Source of the DNA: Anolis sagrei
Taxonomy: Eukaryota; Chordata; Lepidosauria; Squamata; Anolidae
Length of the DNA: 64,000 bases
Assembly (NCBI RefSeq): GCF_037176765.1
Contig: NC_090027.1
Coordinates: 34,823,046 to 34,887,045, forward strand
Direction of reading: 5' to 3'
The notes under the pieces were generated by a model. The model searched no databases and had not been told where the DNA came from. It worked only from the letters and a program-made list of their open reading frames with translations. Of this stretch, positions 20,754-35,600 are shown piece by piece (position 1 is the first letter of the stretch; every line of letters begins with the position of its first letter). The translations under genes were made by a program, and so were the position numbers.

Positions 20754-21190
20754 ATTATTATTATTTCCAACATTTCTACCCAGTCCTTCTCAACCCCTGA
20801 CGGGGGGACTCAGGATGGCTAACACTTGGCAGCAATTTGATGCCACGCCATACAAGCAAATACAACAATACAACAACAGTTTAAAACAATAAATAAATCA
20901 TTAAATTAAAAACAATTAAAATATTTGTCAACCGTATAGCCATTCCCATCCAATTCCACATCCAAAGTGCTATTTTCCCTCTGTCAAAAAGCCTGGTCCC
21001 AGAACCATGATTTCAGTTTCTTCCTGAAAGACAGGAGGGATGAAGCTGACCTAATCTCGCTGAGAAGCGAGTTCCACAGGCGGGGGCCACCACCAAGAAG
21101 GCCCTGTCTCTTGTCCCCACCAAACACATTTGGGAAGCTGGCGAGACCAAGAGCAGGGCCTCCCTTGATGATCTTAAACTGCAAGCCGGG
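20753..21190 (-). mobile_element. LINE-A copy, 5' truncated
   Basis: Minus-strand translation near 20984-21184 retains GPRLWNSLLSEIRSASSLLS and FRKKLKSWFWDQAF, the LINE-A ORF2 C-terminus, followed by the tail towards 20753. Confidence 0.8.
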
Positions 21191-21975
21191 ACATATTGTA
21201 TTGCTATGTATTCATTTATTTATGTTTTGTTTACACTCCATTTTTTCTCTCCACAAAGAATCTAAAAATGTCTTATTTGTTTGTTTATTATTTATGTAAT
21301 ATCCTTCCTAAAATACTTCCATGTTTAATGGTTATTAATGTGTGATGAGGTTACTCATAGGCCAAGACCACAAATCGAGAGACAGGCAGGTGCAAAGCAA
21401 TTACAAAGTGAGGATTTGTTGTTTTGCATATGTCAGTTGCCAAAGAATTGGGAATTCCCTGTGGGAGGGGACATGTCAACTAGGTTTGATGAATGCTCAT
21501 GGGAAAAAAAACGAACAGGCAAATCACTCTGGCTCCCAATGGCTTTTTGTGAGAGCAGATGTATGAGGAATTGTTAAGTGAAATGCGCACACGCACATAT
21601 GTTTGCGAAATTGCATGGATGCGTTTACCATCCAACATGGTCTTGTGAAAGGTCAAATAATTTGAGGTGTGTAATGAATGCATGTGATATGTTTGGAAAG
21701 TTGGGGTGAAAACCACTACACGGTGAAAATTACCAAACTGAACAGAGTTGCATTACATTGGATTGACACTCATATATGTTGTGTGGAGTTGCACACATGC
21801 ATGGAATTATTTCTGCACTATGTTTTCCACTTCTGTTGGTCAACTACTACTGTTTGTCCTAATGACAAACATCACAAATGCTCACAGTGACGATTTATTA
21901 CAGTAGGCATGTCTGATGAAAGAGATACTACTATGGTAACGGCTTCTTAGAGGGATTGAAAGAGTGTGAGAAACA
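21191..21975. other. Unassigned intergenic stretch
   Basis: Lies between genes 1 and 2. Several overlapping short open frames exist but none shows homology I recognise. It may hold an old unidentified element. Confidence 0.3.
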
Positions 21976-23265
21976 TTATTTATTTCTGGTATTTATATCC
22001 CATCTCTTCTCTACCCCAAAAGGGAGACTCAGGACGGCTTCCATAGGCAGCAATTCGATGCCGTTACATGAACAATTAATACAATAACCATTAAACAAAC
22101 CATCAAACCATTAAAATACGCACATAAAATATATAAGCCATTAATTAAACAATATAAAAACATTTATTACCAAATAGAATTGTATCCTCATGCTAACCAC
22201 CTTTCCAATCCATTTCCACTGAAGTGCTAATTTATGTCTGCTGACTGGAAGCCTGGTCCCATAGCCACAATTTTACTTTCTTCCTGAAAGCCAGGAGGGA
22301 TGGGATTGATCATATCTCGTTCGGAAGCACGTTCCACAGGCGGGGGGCCACCACCGAGAAGGCCCTGTCTCTCGTCTCCACCAGCCGCATTTGTGATGTT
22401 ATTGGAAGCGAGAGCAGGGCCTCCCCGGATGATCTTAAGTTACGAGGTGGGACGTAGAGGCAGATGTGTTCAGACAAGTAAGCTGGGTCAGAACTGTATA
22501 GAGCAGTGGTTCTCAACCTCCCTAATGCCGTGACCCCTTAATACAGTTCTCATGTTGTGGTGACCCCCAACCATAACATTTTTGTTGCGACTTCACAACT
22601 GTAATTTTGCTGCTCTTATGAATCGTCACGTAAGTATCTGATATGCAGGATGTATTTTCATTTACTGGACCAAATTCGGCACAAATGCCTGATATGCCCA
22701 AATTTGAATTCTAGTGGGATTGAAGGGGAGATTGATGCTGTCATTTGGGAGTTGTAGTTGCTGAGATTCATAGTTCACATGTAATCAAAGAGCATTCTGA
22801 ACTCCATCAATGACTGAATTGAACCAGTCTTGGCACACAGAACTCCTATGGCCGACAGTAAATACTGGAAGGGTTTGTTAGGCATTGACCTTGAGTTTTG
22901 GAGTTGTAGTTCACCTTTATCCAGAGAGCACTGTGGACTCAAACAATGATGCATCTGGACCAAACTTGGCACGAATACTCAACATGCCCAAATGTGAATA
23001 CTGGAGGAGGTCAGAGAAAATAGACCTTGACATTTGGGAGTTGTAGTTGCTGGGATTTATAGTTCACCTACAATCAAAGAGCATTCTGAACTCCAGCAAT
23101 GAGAGAATTGGGCTAAACTTCCTACACAGAACCCCCATGACCAATAGAAAATACTGTGTTTTCTGATGGTCTTTGGCGACCCCTCTGATACCCCCTCGCG
23201 ACCCCCCCAGGGGTCCTGACCCCCAGGTTGAGAAACACTGGTATAGAGCTTTGATTACTATTTTA
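21976..23265 (-). mobile_element. LINE-A copy split by a hAT insertion
   Basis: Minus-strand frame 22310-22516 retains [20 protein letters not shown] and [17 protein letters not shown]. The LINE sequence is cut at 22503 and resumes at 23241 for a few tens of bases (tatagagctttgatta). Confidence 0.75.
22504..23240 (+). mobile_element. hAT-type non-autonomous element, complete, with target duplication
   Basis: Terminal repeats cagtggttctcaacct and aggttgagaaacactg bound 737 bp. The 8-bp target duplication gtatagag is perfect (22496-22503 and 23241-23248). The interior is made of degenerate repeated phrases with no coding frame, so it depends on another element's transposase. Confidence 0.92.
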
Positions 23266-24302
23266 GTAATTAAAACATGATTACTAAAATAGAATGATGG
23301 TGGTGTTGTTGTTGCTCCCTATATCCAAATGCAGCTCACATCGCCAAGCATTTCCTCTAACCTACTTTTCCTTATAGAGTTACTATAAGGAAACAATTAT
23401 TCTGGCTGAGGGCCAGTTTAGTAACATGGCGCACTCTAAAAGCAGGCAATGTTATTTATCTGTCCCTCCTTCTCTCTTTCATGGCTACTGAGATAACATT
23501 TACTCAACTAATATTAAAGAGCGGAGGGCTTTTCTTTATTTCCTGGCTAAGATTTAAAGTGTTTATCAAGCTCTTTATTCCAAGTTGTTGACTAGAGCAT
23601 GAAAGGAACTCAAGATGCCAATCCATTTAATAGATCAGTTGGTCACCATTAAAAAAAAAGGAAAGAAAAGAAACCTGGGTGGCACCCAGCAACCAAGACA
23701 AGTTAATTCTCTTTCCAGTAAACAACTGCCTGGGAAACAGTTCCTGGTATTGCTTTCTTTTGCAAAGGTTGTACCAGATTTAGGGAATGTCATAGTTTTT
23801 CTTCCTCCCATGATGCTGAGTAACATTGGTACACACTGTGGTGTTGAATTTGGCATTGCAACGTATAATCATTCTGGGTATTGCTTTCTTTGACAAAACT
23901 AATACAGAATTCAGGGAACGAGGTAATAGGCTTGTTCCCGTCCATAATGCTTTACCTTGACATACTGAGCCACATCCGTACACAGTGTTGTTGAATTTGG
24001 GATTACTTGCTAGTACAATGTCACTGTCGTATTTTCTTGAAAAATGAGTAATTATAGTTGGCTCAGGTTAATGGATATTTTGTGGTTATATTGTTAAGCC
24101 TCATTCCCGTGTTGTTATTATTATGGCATGTTAAATAGGGGTAAGTGTAACCTTCTCTAAGTAAAAAATCTACATTTGAAACATAACTGTTATATTTTCC
24201 ATCTCCCTACTTTCAATTTTGGGTCATTTTCTGAGTGGATGTATTGATATTGTGGTTAGTTTCACCTGTGTTTGTTTTTCATCCTTTAGGTCCTGAACAA
24301 AA
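23266..24302. other. Spacer upstream of the CXorf65-like gene; no element recognised
   Basis: Contains two diverged copies of a ~130-bp phrase (ggtattgctttcttttgcaa... and gggtattgctttctttgaca..., near 23745 and 23876). The promoter of the CXorf65-like gene or its upstream exon could lie here, but no motif decides it. Confidence 0.35.
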
Positions 24303-24327
24303 ATGTTCATCACTGTGCTTCATGGAG
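24303..24327 (+). CDS. CXorf65-like gene, exon with start codon
   Basis: ATG opens MFITVLHG, and donor ggag|gtaagc leaves phase 1. The 5' UTR may begin at an acceptor (atcctttag) just upstream at 24289, leaving only 13 nt of leader in this exon. The length and content match the short first exon expected for this family. Confidence 0.72.
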
Positions 24328-26587
24328 GTAAGCGATCTTCCAGATTTGGGCTTTGTTTGGAGTGGCCAGTATGAATCCATTTCTATGCTCCCCTCCGTAT
24401 CTTTCCTGTTGAATTTTCCATGACGGTTGCCCCAAAAACCAGTATGTTCTTTAAAACAACCTCCATACTCCCCTTTTATCTTGTTCAAAACCAGAAATGT
24501 GGCCCGAGAAGCTTCCCAGAAGCATAATTCCACTTCTGGGCAAGGTATGTGAAACATATAGGCAGACCTTTTTTGCCTCTACCACAGCAGAAAATTTAGG
24601 AATAAGGGAAAGCATTTCCATTTGGAGGTTGCCAATGTTGGACCAAGTCTCTAGAAGATGTCCCTTTTAATAATCTATATAAATAAAAATGTAATGTTCG
24701 TTTGTGGGATTAACATAACTCCAAAAGCATTGGATGAATTGACACCGAATTTGGACACAATACACCCATCAGGCCAACAAATGACTTTAAAAGCAAAAAT
24801 AAATAAATTACAATGCATGCGTAAAACATATACACATATATACATACTCAAAACACATATACACAGACTGGGCCACAGCAATGTGTGGCAGGGGGCAGCT
24901 AGTATAACATAGAATCATAGAGTTAGAAGACTCCCAAGGGCTATCCATCTGACTTCCTGCCATACTATCCAAACAAAGCACTCCTGATACAACCTTACTA
25001 TATTAATACCTATAAGGAATTTGTAATAACATATCCACAAAGAACTAGAATAGTCAACAATGAAACCTGTCCAAAATTGTCCTTTATGGACACAGTTATC
25101 AGAGGTGAGACTAGGTGGATGGAACTGAAGAACTCCTACACACATCCTGAAAAACTCTGACACACAATGGCCATTTGCAATGTAGCACTGGAGAAGAATC
25201 CTACAAATGCCATGGATGGCTACATAAACACATACATACATACTCAAAACACATATACAAACAAATGAGTCTTTACAGCAGTGTTTCTCAACCTTCCTAA
25301 TGCCATGACCCCTTAATACATTTCCTCATGTTGTGGTGACACCCAACCATAACATTATTTTTGTTGCTACTTCATAATTGTCATTTTCTACTGTTCTGAA
25401 TCATAATGTAAATATCTGATATGCAGGATGTATTTTCATTCACTGGACCAAATTTGGCACGAACACCCAATGCTTCCAAATTTAAATATTGCTGAGGTTT
25501 GGGGGATTTTGTCATTTGGGAGTTGTGGTTGCCGGGATTTATAGTTTGCCTAACATCAAAGAGCATTCTGAACTCCACCAATGATGAAATTGAACCACAG
25601 AACTCCCATGACCAACAGAAAATACTGGAAGAATGTGGTGGGCATTGAGCTTAAGTTTTGGAGTTGTAGTTCACCTACATCCAGAGACTACTGTGGACTC
25701 AAACAGTGATGGATCTGGACCAAACTTGGCATGAATACTCAATATGCCCAAATGTGAACACTGGTGCAGTTTGGGGAAAATAGACCTTGACATTTGGGAA
25801 TTGTAGTTGCCTGGATTTATAGTTCACCTACAATGATAGAGCATTCTGAACCCCATCATTGATAGAATTGGGCCAAACTTCCCACACAGAATCCCCATGA
25901 TCAACAGAAAATACTGCATTTTCTGATGGTCTTTGGAGATCTCTCTGACATCCTCTCATGACCCTCACAGGAGTCCCGACCCCCAGGTTGAGAAACACTG
26001 CTTTACAGCAAGTCAGACCTGAGGTCTTGTTAAAAATTAAGACAACTTAGCTCAGGCTGTTGTACTTTGGACATATCATGGAATGACATAACTCACCAGG
26101 AAAGGCAATAATGCTTGATAAAGTGGAAAGTGGGAGGGAAAGAGAAAGGACCCATCACACACGTATTGGATCAAGGAATTAAGCCACAGATTGAACACCT
26201 GAGCAGAGCAATTGATGACCAGGGTGATCCCATGAATGAAAGGTCTCCAAGAACCCTGGTCAAGTTGGCATGGAGTGTTGTGTGGTTTCCGGGCTGTATG
26301 GCCATGTTCTAGCAGCATTTTCCCCTGATGTTTTGCCTGCATCTGTGGCTGGCACCTTCAGAGGATGGTGACATGTTGGTAAATGACAACAGAAACCGGG
26401 CCACATTTTTTTGCTACTAGTCACCAAAATCTTTAAAATGTTCTCTCTAAGAATCTCTAGATCTCCAAGTGCAACTCTTCAGCACTGGACATTGCCAGTA
26501 AAGATTCCTTGGCAGTGCTGCTTTTGGGTACTTTCTTGGCAACCCTGCATCTCTCACTTTCATGGTAGTATAATGTAGGCTTAGTTT

Positions 26588-26622
<35 letters not shown>

Positions 26623-29600
26623 TTATTTGCACTTGTTAACCGCCGCTCTCAGCCCTAGGGCGACTCGTGGCGGTGTACAAAACATAGAAAAAACAACAAT
26701 TTACAAAGAGTCAAGACCACAACACAACATCTTACTAATACAAACATCTAATTAAGCTAAAAATCCGCTTCGTCTTATTTTGGGGTCATAATCAATCTCA
26801 TAGTCGAAGACCATTCCGGTCGTCATTCCGATAACATAGCACTCAATTGAAGGCCTTCTCGAAGAGCCATGTTTTCAGGCCCTTACGGAAGGCCATAAGG
26901 GAGGGCGCCTGTCTGATTTCAGCAGGGAGGGAGCAGGGCATCCTTAAACAAAAAGAATAAAGCAATGAAATCCAAATACTATTCTCTATCTTTCCTTCAT
27001 AGAACACAAGGCAGATATTTTTAACATTCATTGTCAAGTCCAGATTCTCCTAGACGGCATTAAACGTCGCTGTGGCTGTGAGGATGAAGGTACAGTGACT
27101 AAAAAAATATCAAAACATTCTGATACTTTTCCTTCCACTGTATATGAGAGAAATGTCTCATCTTGGGATGTACTGATGTGATTGAACCAACTGAAGTGTA
27201 GTAAGTATCAATTTTGAATTTTGAATGCCATTGTCAAAAACATTCACCTTGAAGGAAAATAACACATAAGGCAAACGATCATGATTTCCAAGACCAAGTT
27301 GGAATTTGATCCTTGTTTCCCACACTCTTCATCCACTTATATTGTTTCTGATATGTAGTTAGACACATTGAATATATTATCAGGAAAAAAGTGGGATATG
27401 AATTATTATTATTATTGTTATTATTATTATTATTAAAACTTTATTTATATTCCACTCTATGTCCCCAAAGGGACTCAAAGAGGATTCATTACTACTACTA
27501 CTACTACTACTACTACACTCAAATCACTACACCATACTGATTCTCATGTATTGGATAGTTAGTTATCTTAAATAGATAAATGATGTTTTCCTCTTTTTTT
27601 TCCTGCACTCTTTTCCTGTTTTTCCATATAGCTTGCTTCTTAGGAGAAGTGTCTGTAATCTTGTACTTAGCAAAATTTCATGTAGATAATGGTTGTCATG
27701 CCAAGCAAATGTATCTAGCGCTCGAATTTTGCTTTGCAGAAGAAATAGACTTAGCAGATGAGAGTGGCCAAGTAAAGAATTTACTCCAAAACAAGCACCG
27801 CTCTGCAGCTGAGCTTCTGGGGGAACGAGAGACTTATGTGCTCCTTGGCATTGCAACCAGTAAGTACCATACTTTACATCCTAAAAGAGTCACAAGATTA
27901 ACAGGTTTATGCAACACTCACCCCTAAAACCAAGAAGAATTATGTAAACTGGAATAAGCGCTATACATTGGGTGTATGTGTGTGAATGGATAGGTAGGTA
28001 GGTAGGTAGATACTAGGCTTGTTTGATTTAAAAAAAATGGTTCAAAACTCGTTTTGGATGTATGGGACACTGGTGATTCAATTCGGAAGTGTCGCAACTC
28101 AGGATAGATTCACCTTGCTCAAGACACCACCACACACCAAGGCTGTAGGTTTTGTAGTTTATTGAGAAAAAGCAAAATCAAAACAGAAATAACGAGGTAA
28201 AGTTCAATAGGCAAAACAGAGTCTTAAATGCAAAGGCAAAGTATACAGGTTCCAAAGGCAAATAATATGAAGCATAGTCCTTTAGCATCAGTTAAACAAG
28301 AGTCCATGGCAGCAAGACAAGGTCTCCAAAAATCAGGATCAAAATCAAAGTCCCAAAGAGCCAGAAGCTTTCCGCAAAAGCCAAGGTAATTCCACAGAAG
28401 CTAACAGGGTAAAAGCAACATTGGACTGACAGAGAATGCCCTTCAACCAGATCATTAAATAAGTTTCCCCAACATGAAAGCATTACGTTAACCTCTAGCT
28501 TCACGCTTGTGGGCATGGCCCTCACTCCTGAAGACTGCTGTGAAGCAGTGCAGGTGCGCATGTGCGAGATCTGAGAGGAAGAGAAGGAGGTACAGTAATA
28601 GGAAAATTACCATATTGAAATCAAATCTGATGCTTTTAAAAAATTTATTTGGTGTGTGTTGGAAGAGAGGTAGTCTTATACGGTGAATATACCCCAAATT
28701 CCATATTTTAACTGGAAAAGGTGTATAAGACAACTGGAGGTTGTCTTATACACCCAGTCATCTTATATGCCGGAATATTGTTGTTGTTCATTCGTTCAGT
28801 CATCTCCCACTCTTTGTGACCTCATGGACCAGCCCACGGCAGAGCTCCCTGTCGGCTGTCACCACCCCCAGCTCCTTCAAGGTCAGTCGGAATATACGGT
28901 ATGTCTAATTGTGTATTGGTTTATTTTAACACTACACAAAGTATGGGTGATATGACAGAAGAAGGGTGGGATACAAAGAACGTAAAATAAAACAATCACA
29001 CGGCAAAACATAATTTTGGGTTCAGAGTTGCAGACATGTAGCTATCCTTTATATTTTACTTGGAAATGAGATTCCACTGAAAAGTATGAAATTTGCTTCC
29101 TAATGAATCAACCTAGACTGGTTGGTAGCAATTATCCAATGTACCATGCTGAAATCTTTTCAACTAGCATCCAAAGAAAAAGTTACATAAATTGTCAGTA
29201 GCCCTGGAGGGATCTCCGATCAAAACTGTGGGATGTTGAAAGGTTTTTAAAAAACTCTTTCCCCCTTACAGTCCAAATGCAAACAGGCAGAGAGAAGGGA
29301 AGACTTTGCTTTGTTTCTTGCCTAGTGAGAAAAGCTTCCATTGATGTGTTTACTGAAGCCGAGATTATCTCTTAAGATTCCTTTGTGCCTCCATAGTAAC
29401 AGCAAAGTAATCTGTGTCTTGAGAATTTGGTCCTCTTTCAAATAACAGGAGCTGGAACAGTGATGTAAGCAGGAAGCAAGGCTTTATTTCATTATTTCAA
29501 AGGCTAGACTAAGCTCTCACTGATACAAGATAAAGAGTTTAGGAGTGTCAATACAGGGCTTCAAAACTGCTCATATTCCCTGCCTCCACCAGTGTCAGCT

Positions 29601-32600
29601 AGAGCTTCTTTCCTTCAAAGCAATCTCCTCTTGGTCAGATAGCTGTTCCTGCTGTTGTGTGACTTCAATTGGTTTCATTTTATGGTGACCTCAAATTTTA
29701 TGGTGACCCCAAATCATGGTGTTTTCTTGACAAGATTTGCTCAGAGAGGGACTTGCCCTTGCTTTCCTCTGAGGCCGAGACAGCCTAACTTGCTCAAGAT
29801 CACCAAACAGATTTCTATGGTTAAGTGGTATTTGAATCCTGGTCTCCAGATTCGTAGTCCAGGACTCAAAACTAAGCTTGTGCACAGATCCCTTTTAGCC
29901 ATTTTTCTTTGGCCAATCCAGCTTCTTCAGCTTGGTCAGAAGGCCGTAACAGCAGGGGCCCAGCTGTCATGGTTTCCCATCCGTAACGGGACTACGTGGC
30001 AGCTGATCATTTATTTATTTACAGCATTTTTATCCAGCTCTTTTCAGCCCGAAGGCAACTCAGGGCGGTGTACAGATTGGCAACTATTAGATGCCATAAA
30101 CATACATAAATACATATCAATTAAAAACATTATAAATATTATAAATCACATAATAAATATCCATATAAAGCCAATTAAAACTATAATAATTAATGTCTAT
30201 CAGTTCAACTCCTTATCCATTTGCATCATCTAAGCTGTTCTGTGTTCATTATTTCATCATACTGTATTCATCCAATTGCACCGTGTTATCAAAAGCTTGC
30301 TCAAAGAGCCAGGTTTTTACTCTTTTCCAAAAAGTCAGGAGGGAGTGGGCTGATCTAATATCCCTGGGAAGGAAGTTCCACAGCCAAGGGGCCACCACTG
30401 AGAAGGCCCTGTCTCTCATCCCCACCAAGCACGCCTGCGAGGAAGGCAGGATCGAGAGCAGGGCCTCCCCAGATGATCTTAAATTCATGGATGGTTCGTA
30501 AGGAGAGATATGTTCAGACAGGTAAGCTGGGTTGGAACCATTTAGGGTTTTAAAGGCTAAAGCCAGCACTTTGAATTGTGTTCGGTAGCAAACTGGCAGC
30601 CAGTGGAGCTGGCAAAACAGAGGAGTTGTATGCTCCCTGAGCACTGCTCCTGTTAGCAACCTGGCTGCCGCACGCTGGACCATTTGAAGCTTCTGAACAG
30701 GAGCAATTTCAGGAGCATGTGCTGCAGAAAGAGGCTGCTGCTGCGTGCTTCTACTCGCATTGGGTTTCCCTGTGAGCCCTGCCTGTTGGGCCAACCAGAA
30801 TGGAAGAGTGATGTGTCTTACGCAAGTTGTGTCTGCCTCCCTTACCCTGTTGCTGAAACTCAGGCTCCCTTGAAGGGAAGAAAGGGAAGAGTCCTAGGAA
30901 CAGAATGTGGAGACTCATAAGTTCCCCATTGCCACCAATGGGCCAGATCTAGCTGTATTTTTTGGGTGCGGACCAAAAAAGTCTATCTGGCTACCCTCCC
31001 ATTTTCAAGAGGTGCCTGAAAACAGATATGGGAGTCTACTGGAATCTGGCCAGCAGAAATGGATTATGGTTCAACTGAAATGCACAAGCCTACTCAAAAC
31101 CATTACAAGTTGCTGGTTTTCAGTCTCAGATTGGACAGGGAGATATCTAACCTGTCCAATCTGTAAAACATTAGTTATGACAACTTGGAGAAAAGGCAAA
31201 GCATAGGAACATAATTAGAAGACTTCCACCAGCCCCGAGCATGCTATACTCCATGCAAAGCTCATTTATTTGTTCAGCTATTTGTTTTTGGCAGGGTGTT
31301 GGGGGTAGTCCTGCGTCAATAAATACTCGGGCTATGTTTTCCTTTTCATATGCATATCCCAGACCTGTTTGTAGAAGAGGAAAGGGGATTGTAGCCCCAC
31401 CTTAGAGTGGGAAATAGGTGCCACCTAGATATGGGCCAGCCACTGGTATCAAGGTTCCTTTTGCTCCAGCAATCCTTTTCAATGAATTTGTAAAACAAGG
31501 TATCATAAGTAGAGTGCTTCATACATATTCAAACCATACAGAATGGTTTTTAGAGGGAGGTTGAATAACCATGTTCAGAAACAAACTAACATAGTTATGT
31601 AAGAAGTCCTTTCAATATCAATTCCCATCATGTATGCTCATCCCTAGGTAGGACATGCCATCCACATCCTCAGACTTAAGCCTCTCCACTTTGTCTCTTA
31701 CAGATAATGAAAGACCTTCTGAGGCAGGATTTATCCCACTGCTGAAAGATGAAATCATCATTAACTCCAGGTTCCTAGGTAGGTGAATGAATTCATGTGT
31801 TTCCAATTTAACTTGGGGAATTTTCTATCAAAAGTCATGGTGGGATGGAGAAAGTAGGGCACCTGCAGCTAAACATGCAGAGTTATCAAAAGTTGCTAAT
31901 GGATAGGAGCTCTTCCTAAGAAGCGCATCTCCAATATCCATAGATAACTTAGAAAACACAGATGGAAATTCATTCATTCTCTAATGTCTTTAAAAGTTCT
32001 GCAGTGCTGTGTTGATTAACTAAAACAAGAAAAAAATGAATGAGCAAATATGAGGGCAATTTTGACATCTCTATTCATATTGGGAAAACCAGGAATCTCC
32101 AAAGCTTTATGGAAGCGTGACCCTTTTGTAGATTAATTGGCATTCACACTATTTGGAATAATAACTTTTTGGAAAGGCATGAACTTCTTAGAGACCTTAA
32201 ACTTTTTGTAAAGTATCTTCCTGAGAAGAGTTAAAAACTCGCTTGAGTCAGTCTTCTCTTTAGAGGTAAATATTAGACTTGTTTGATTAAAAAAAATTCA
32301 AGGTTCAAAACCCGCTGGTGGTTCAATTCAGAAGTCAATTCCGATTTTCACAGAAAAAAATGTTCAAAACTTTTCGAAACTTCGAAAACTTCCGAATCCT
32401 TCTTTAATGGTTTGAAAGTGTTATTTCCTGTTTCATTGGGTGGTCTTTACTTTGAAAGTAGTTGTTTTACTCCAGAAGCAGGGGAGGAGGGGGGGGGGAG
32501 AAAGCAAAGGCAGGAAATCCATCCACTCTGGTTTAAAACGCTTCCCAGGCTTGAGACCAGAAGCAGGGAAAAGCTGAATAATTTCCGACTCATTTACTGC

Positions 32601-35600
32601 TTCATAACAGAAATGGTGGAAAAAAGCTTCAGAATACAGTACTTCATATTGTGGTGATCCCCAATCAAAATTATTTTTGTTGCTACTTCATAACTGTAAT
32701 TTTGCTACTGTTATGAATTGTAATGTAAATATACAACAATATTGAGTATTTATGCTAAGTTTGGTCCAGATCTATCATTGTTTGAGTCAATATGCCCAAA
32801 TGTGAACACTGGTGGAGTTTGGGGAAAATAGACCTTGACATTTAGGAGTTGTAGTTGCTAGGATTTATAGTTCACTGCACTCAAAGAGCATTCTGAACCC
32901 CACCAATGATAGAATTGGGCCAAACTTCCCACACAGAACCCCATGTTTTGAAAGGACTCTCTCCAACCTCGTATGCTCTCCCTTACCCACATATGCGCAC
33001 CACGCTGCCATGCACCAAGCATGCCTGCTCCCCCCCCCCCCCAACTTGGAATTTCAGAAACAACCCCTTGGCCGAGAGGCTGGCTGAGAGGCCGTCCAAT
33101 TACAGCGGAGAAGGGCTTTTGGTGGTAGGAGTCACCATCTGTTTCCAAAAAGAAACAGAAGGACAGGCTGAGAGATCTTCAGCCTTCTCTGCCAAAGGGT
33201 TCCTTAGACTATCAGAAATACATGTTTTCTGATGGTCTTTGGCGACCCCTATGAACCCCCCCCCCCAGGACCCCTTCAGGGGTCCTGACCCCCAAGTTGA
33301 GAAACACTGTTCTAAGATCAAGGACACATGGTCTGTAGTCCCTCCCACAAACTCTAATAACATAGAGTTAAGGGGAAAATGCATATCAAAATATACATAT
33401 GTAAAGAACTCCTTACTTTAAGCAGCTAGAATGTGTTCCTGGCGAAGCCCTGGCGGCCATCTTAGGTTAGGGAAACAAGGAGACGCCATCTTAGTTAAGG
33501 GTTTTCTAGAGGGGGCATGTCCAGGAAGCAGAGATTAGACAGCCAGGATTGGTTAGAAAATAGGGGGAGGAGCCTAGTGTTCAAAAAGAAAAAAAAGTAC
33601 CTTTTGAACTGAGGCTTGAGTTGGCAGTTGGAAATTGTCCGTTAGGGGGAGTTCGTCGGTTGGTGATAACAGTTGGTTGGTGTTAGATAGGAGAGCTGGG
33701 TTAATCTTTTGTGGTATTCAAGAGTTAGAGAAATTAGCTAGAAATACAAATAGTAGAATCGGACCTTGTTCATGGTCTGTTCTTTGTCCCTGAGGAAGGC
33801 TAGGCCAAAGGCTATTGGCTAGGTTCTAGAAAGGGGGAATTTTGTTTGGAATTATTTTCAGCAATTAATTTCCTGAGATAATTTCCTGTTTTGTTAACAT
33901 CAAGATTTGAACCCAGAACCCTTCTAAGAATTGTACATCAAAAGTAACCAGAAGCTTATGTACTAGTAACTTACTGAAACCACTACACATTTGTACCAGA
34001 AGAAGTTTAAGCCTGTTAACACTTTACAATAGCCTCAGTGTGAACATCATTGTGATTTAAACCCACTAAAGAAAACAAACAGTATTGTGACGCAAAAGGA
34101 TATTACTAAGTATACTCTCCACATACAACTCAGTCTGAATACCAAACAAAAGGTGGCAGTAAAAACAATTGAAGAAACAGTTTCAAGATCTCCCAGTTGC
34201 CTCTTTCCTGATTTAAAAATTCCCATGCACCTATATATAATTTGGTTGGCAGCTTGTGGGATTCACTATTTTTAAAATTCCGGTTCCTTTCCCTGCTAAG
34301 TTCCTTATAATTAGCGTCAATTGGCTGGTATAGTTTTCCCCAGGTTCCTTATAATTGGTGCTACAGAGATGCAGTAATGTTATAACATACAATATTGTAA
34401 GCAATCTCAATTATATTCATAACAAACAACTAGTATGGGAGGCTTGTAGAAGGTTGCTATTTCCAATCATTCATAATTAAGTTCTATTGCCATCCGCAAT
34501 TAAATCCCTTTGTGTGACTTTCACTTTTAGTTTGCTTCTGAGGCAAGAGAAGGCTTGCTTCATCGAGTACTTATGGCCTTTGAGCTGTCATTCTAAAAAT
34601 GTTGCTATTCACAAGCAGGAGAACACCTTTTCTATAGACGTTTAACTACAGAAGATAAAGGATTACCAAAGAGATATTTTTAGACTAATCTCCAACTGAT
34701 TTTTTAAAAAATGAAATAATAAGACTGATCCAAACCAGCAACCGGGGTGTTTTTCTCCTTTCTGTAGCGATACCATCGCATAATTTTTAGCATTTTGGAA
34801 ACCAAAATGGGAGAGTGTAGTGCAGTAATCCAAACAATCCCTTTTGATCCCATGGCAAGAATACTACTTATTAAATTTGATAATCCTTGGTTATGTCTTA
34901 GCATTAGAGATTGTCAGGGGGAAAAACCAAAACAAAGCTTTGAAACTATGTGTATTTACTAGATAATAGCCGATGTTATATTTAGCTCGTTCTTTAAACT
35001 GCTGAACCAGCTAGTCTTGCTTTAAAATATTCTATGAATTCCATGATGTAATTCTTCTACCTGAAGCTAAACTCGCAACTTGGCATGAGCAAAAGAAACC
35101 TTCTCCCAGGATGAAATCCAGAAGGGCTCATAAAAAGTCAACCCTAGATATCCCAGCTGCTGGAGGTGAGTCTGTAATTGTTTAAATCTGATATACTCCA
35201 ATACAATTCAAATAAAGGATCCAAAAAGAATCTACAGTTCATTGAACTAACAAATGGCAATGACAACAAAAATACTAATGGGTATTGTAGAATTGAATGG
35301 TCATTAATTAAATGCACTATTTGCCTGTGATAAATGGTTCTGGTCCAGCGTACCTGTCCAATAATATCTCCCCCTATGAACCATAGTCTGGGGAAGCCCT
35401 GCTCTCGGTTGCACCTTTTCCGCAAGCGCGGCTGGTGGAGATGAGAGACAGGGCCTTCTCAGTCGTGGCCCCTCGGTTGTGGAATTCCCTCCCTAGTGAT
35501 ATCAGAGCAGCCCCCTTCCTCCTAGTGTTCAGAAGGAGAGTCAAAACCTGGCTCTGGGAGGAGGCTTTTGAAAAATAGAGCAGTGCAAAAATGTTAATAT

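Noticed and set aside
34530-34596. Extra exon for the CXorf65-like gene (FASEAREGLLHRVLMAFEL)
   Set aside because: It needs phase 0, while the preceding exon ends in phase 1, and in phase 1 it stops at once.
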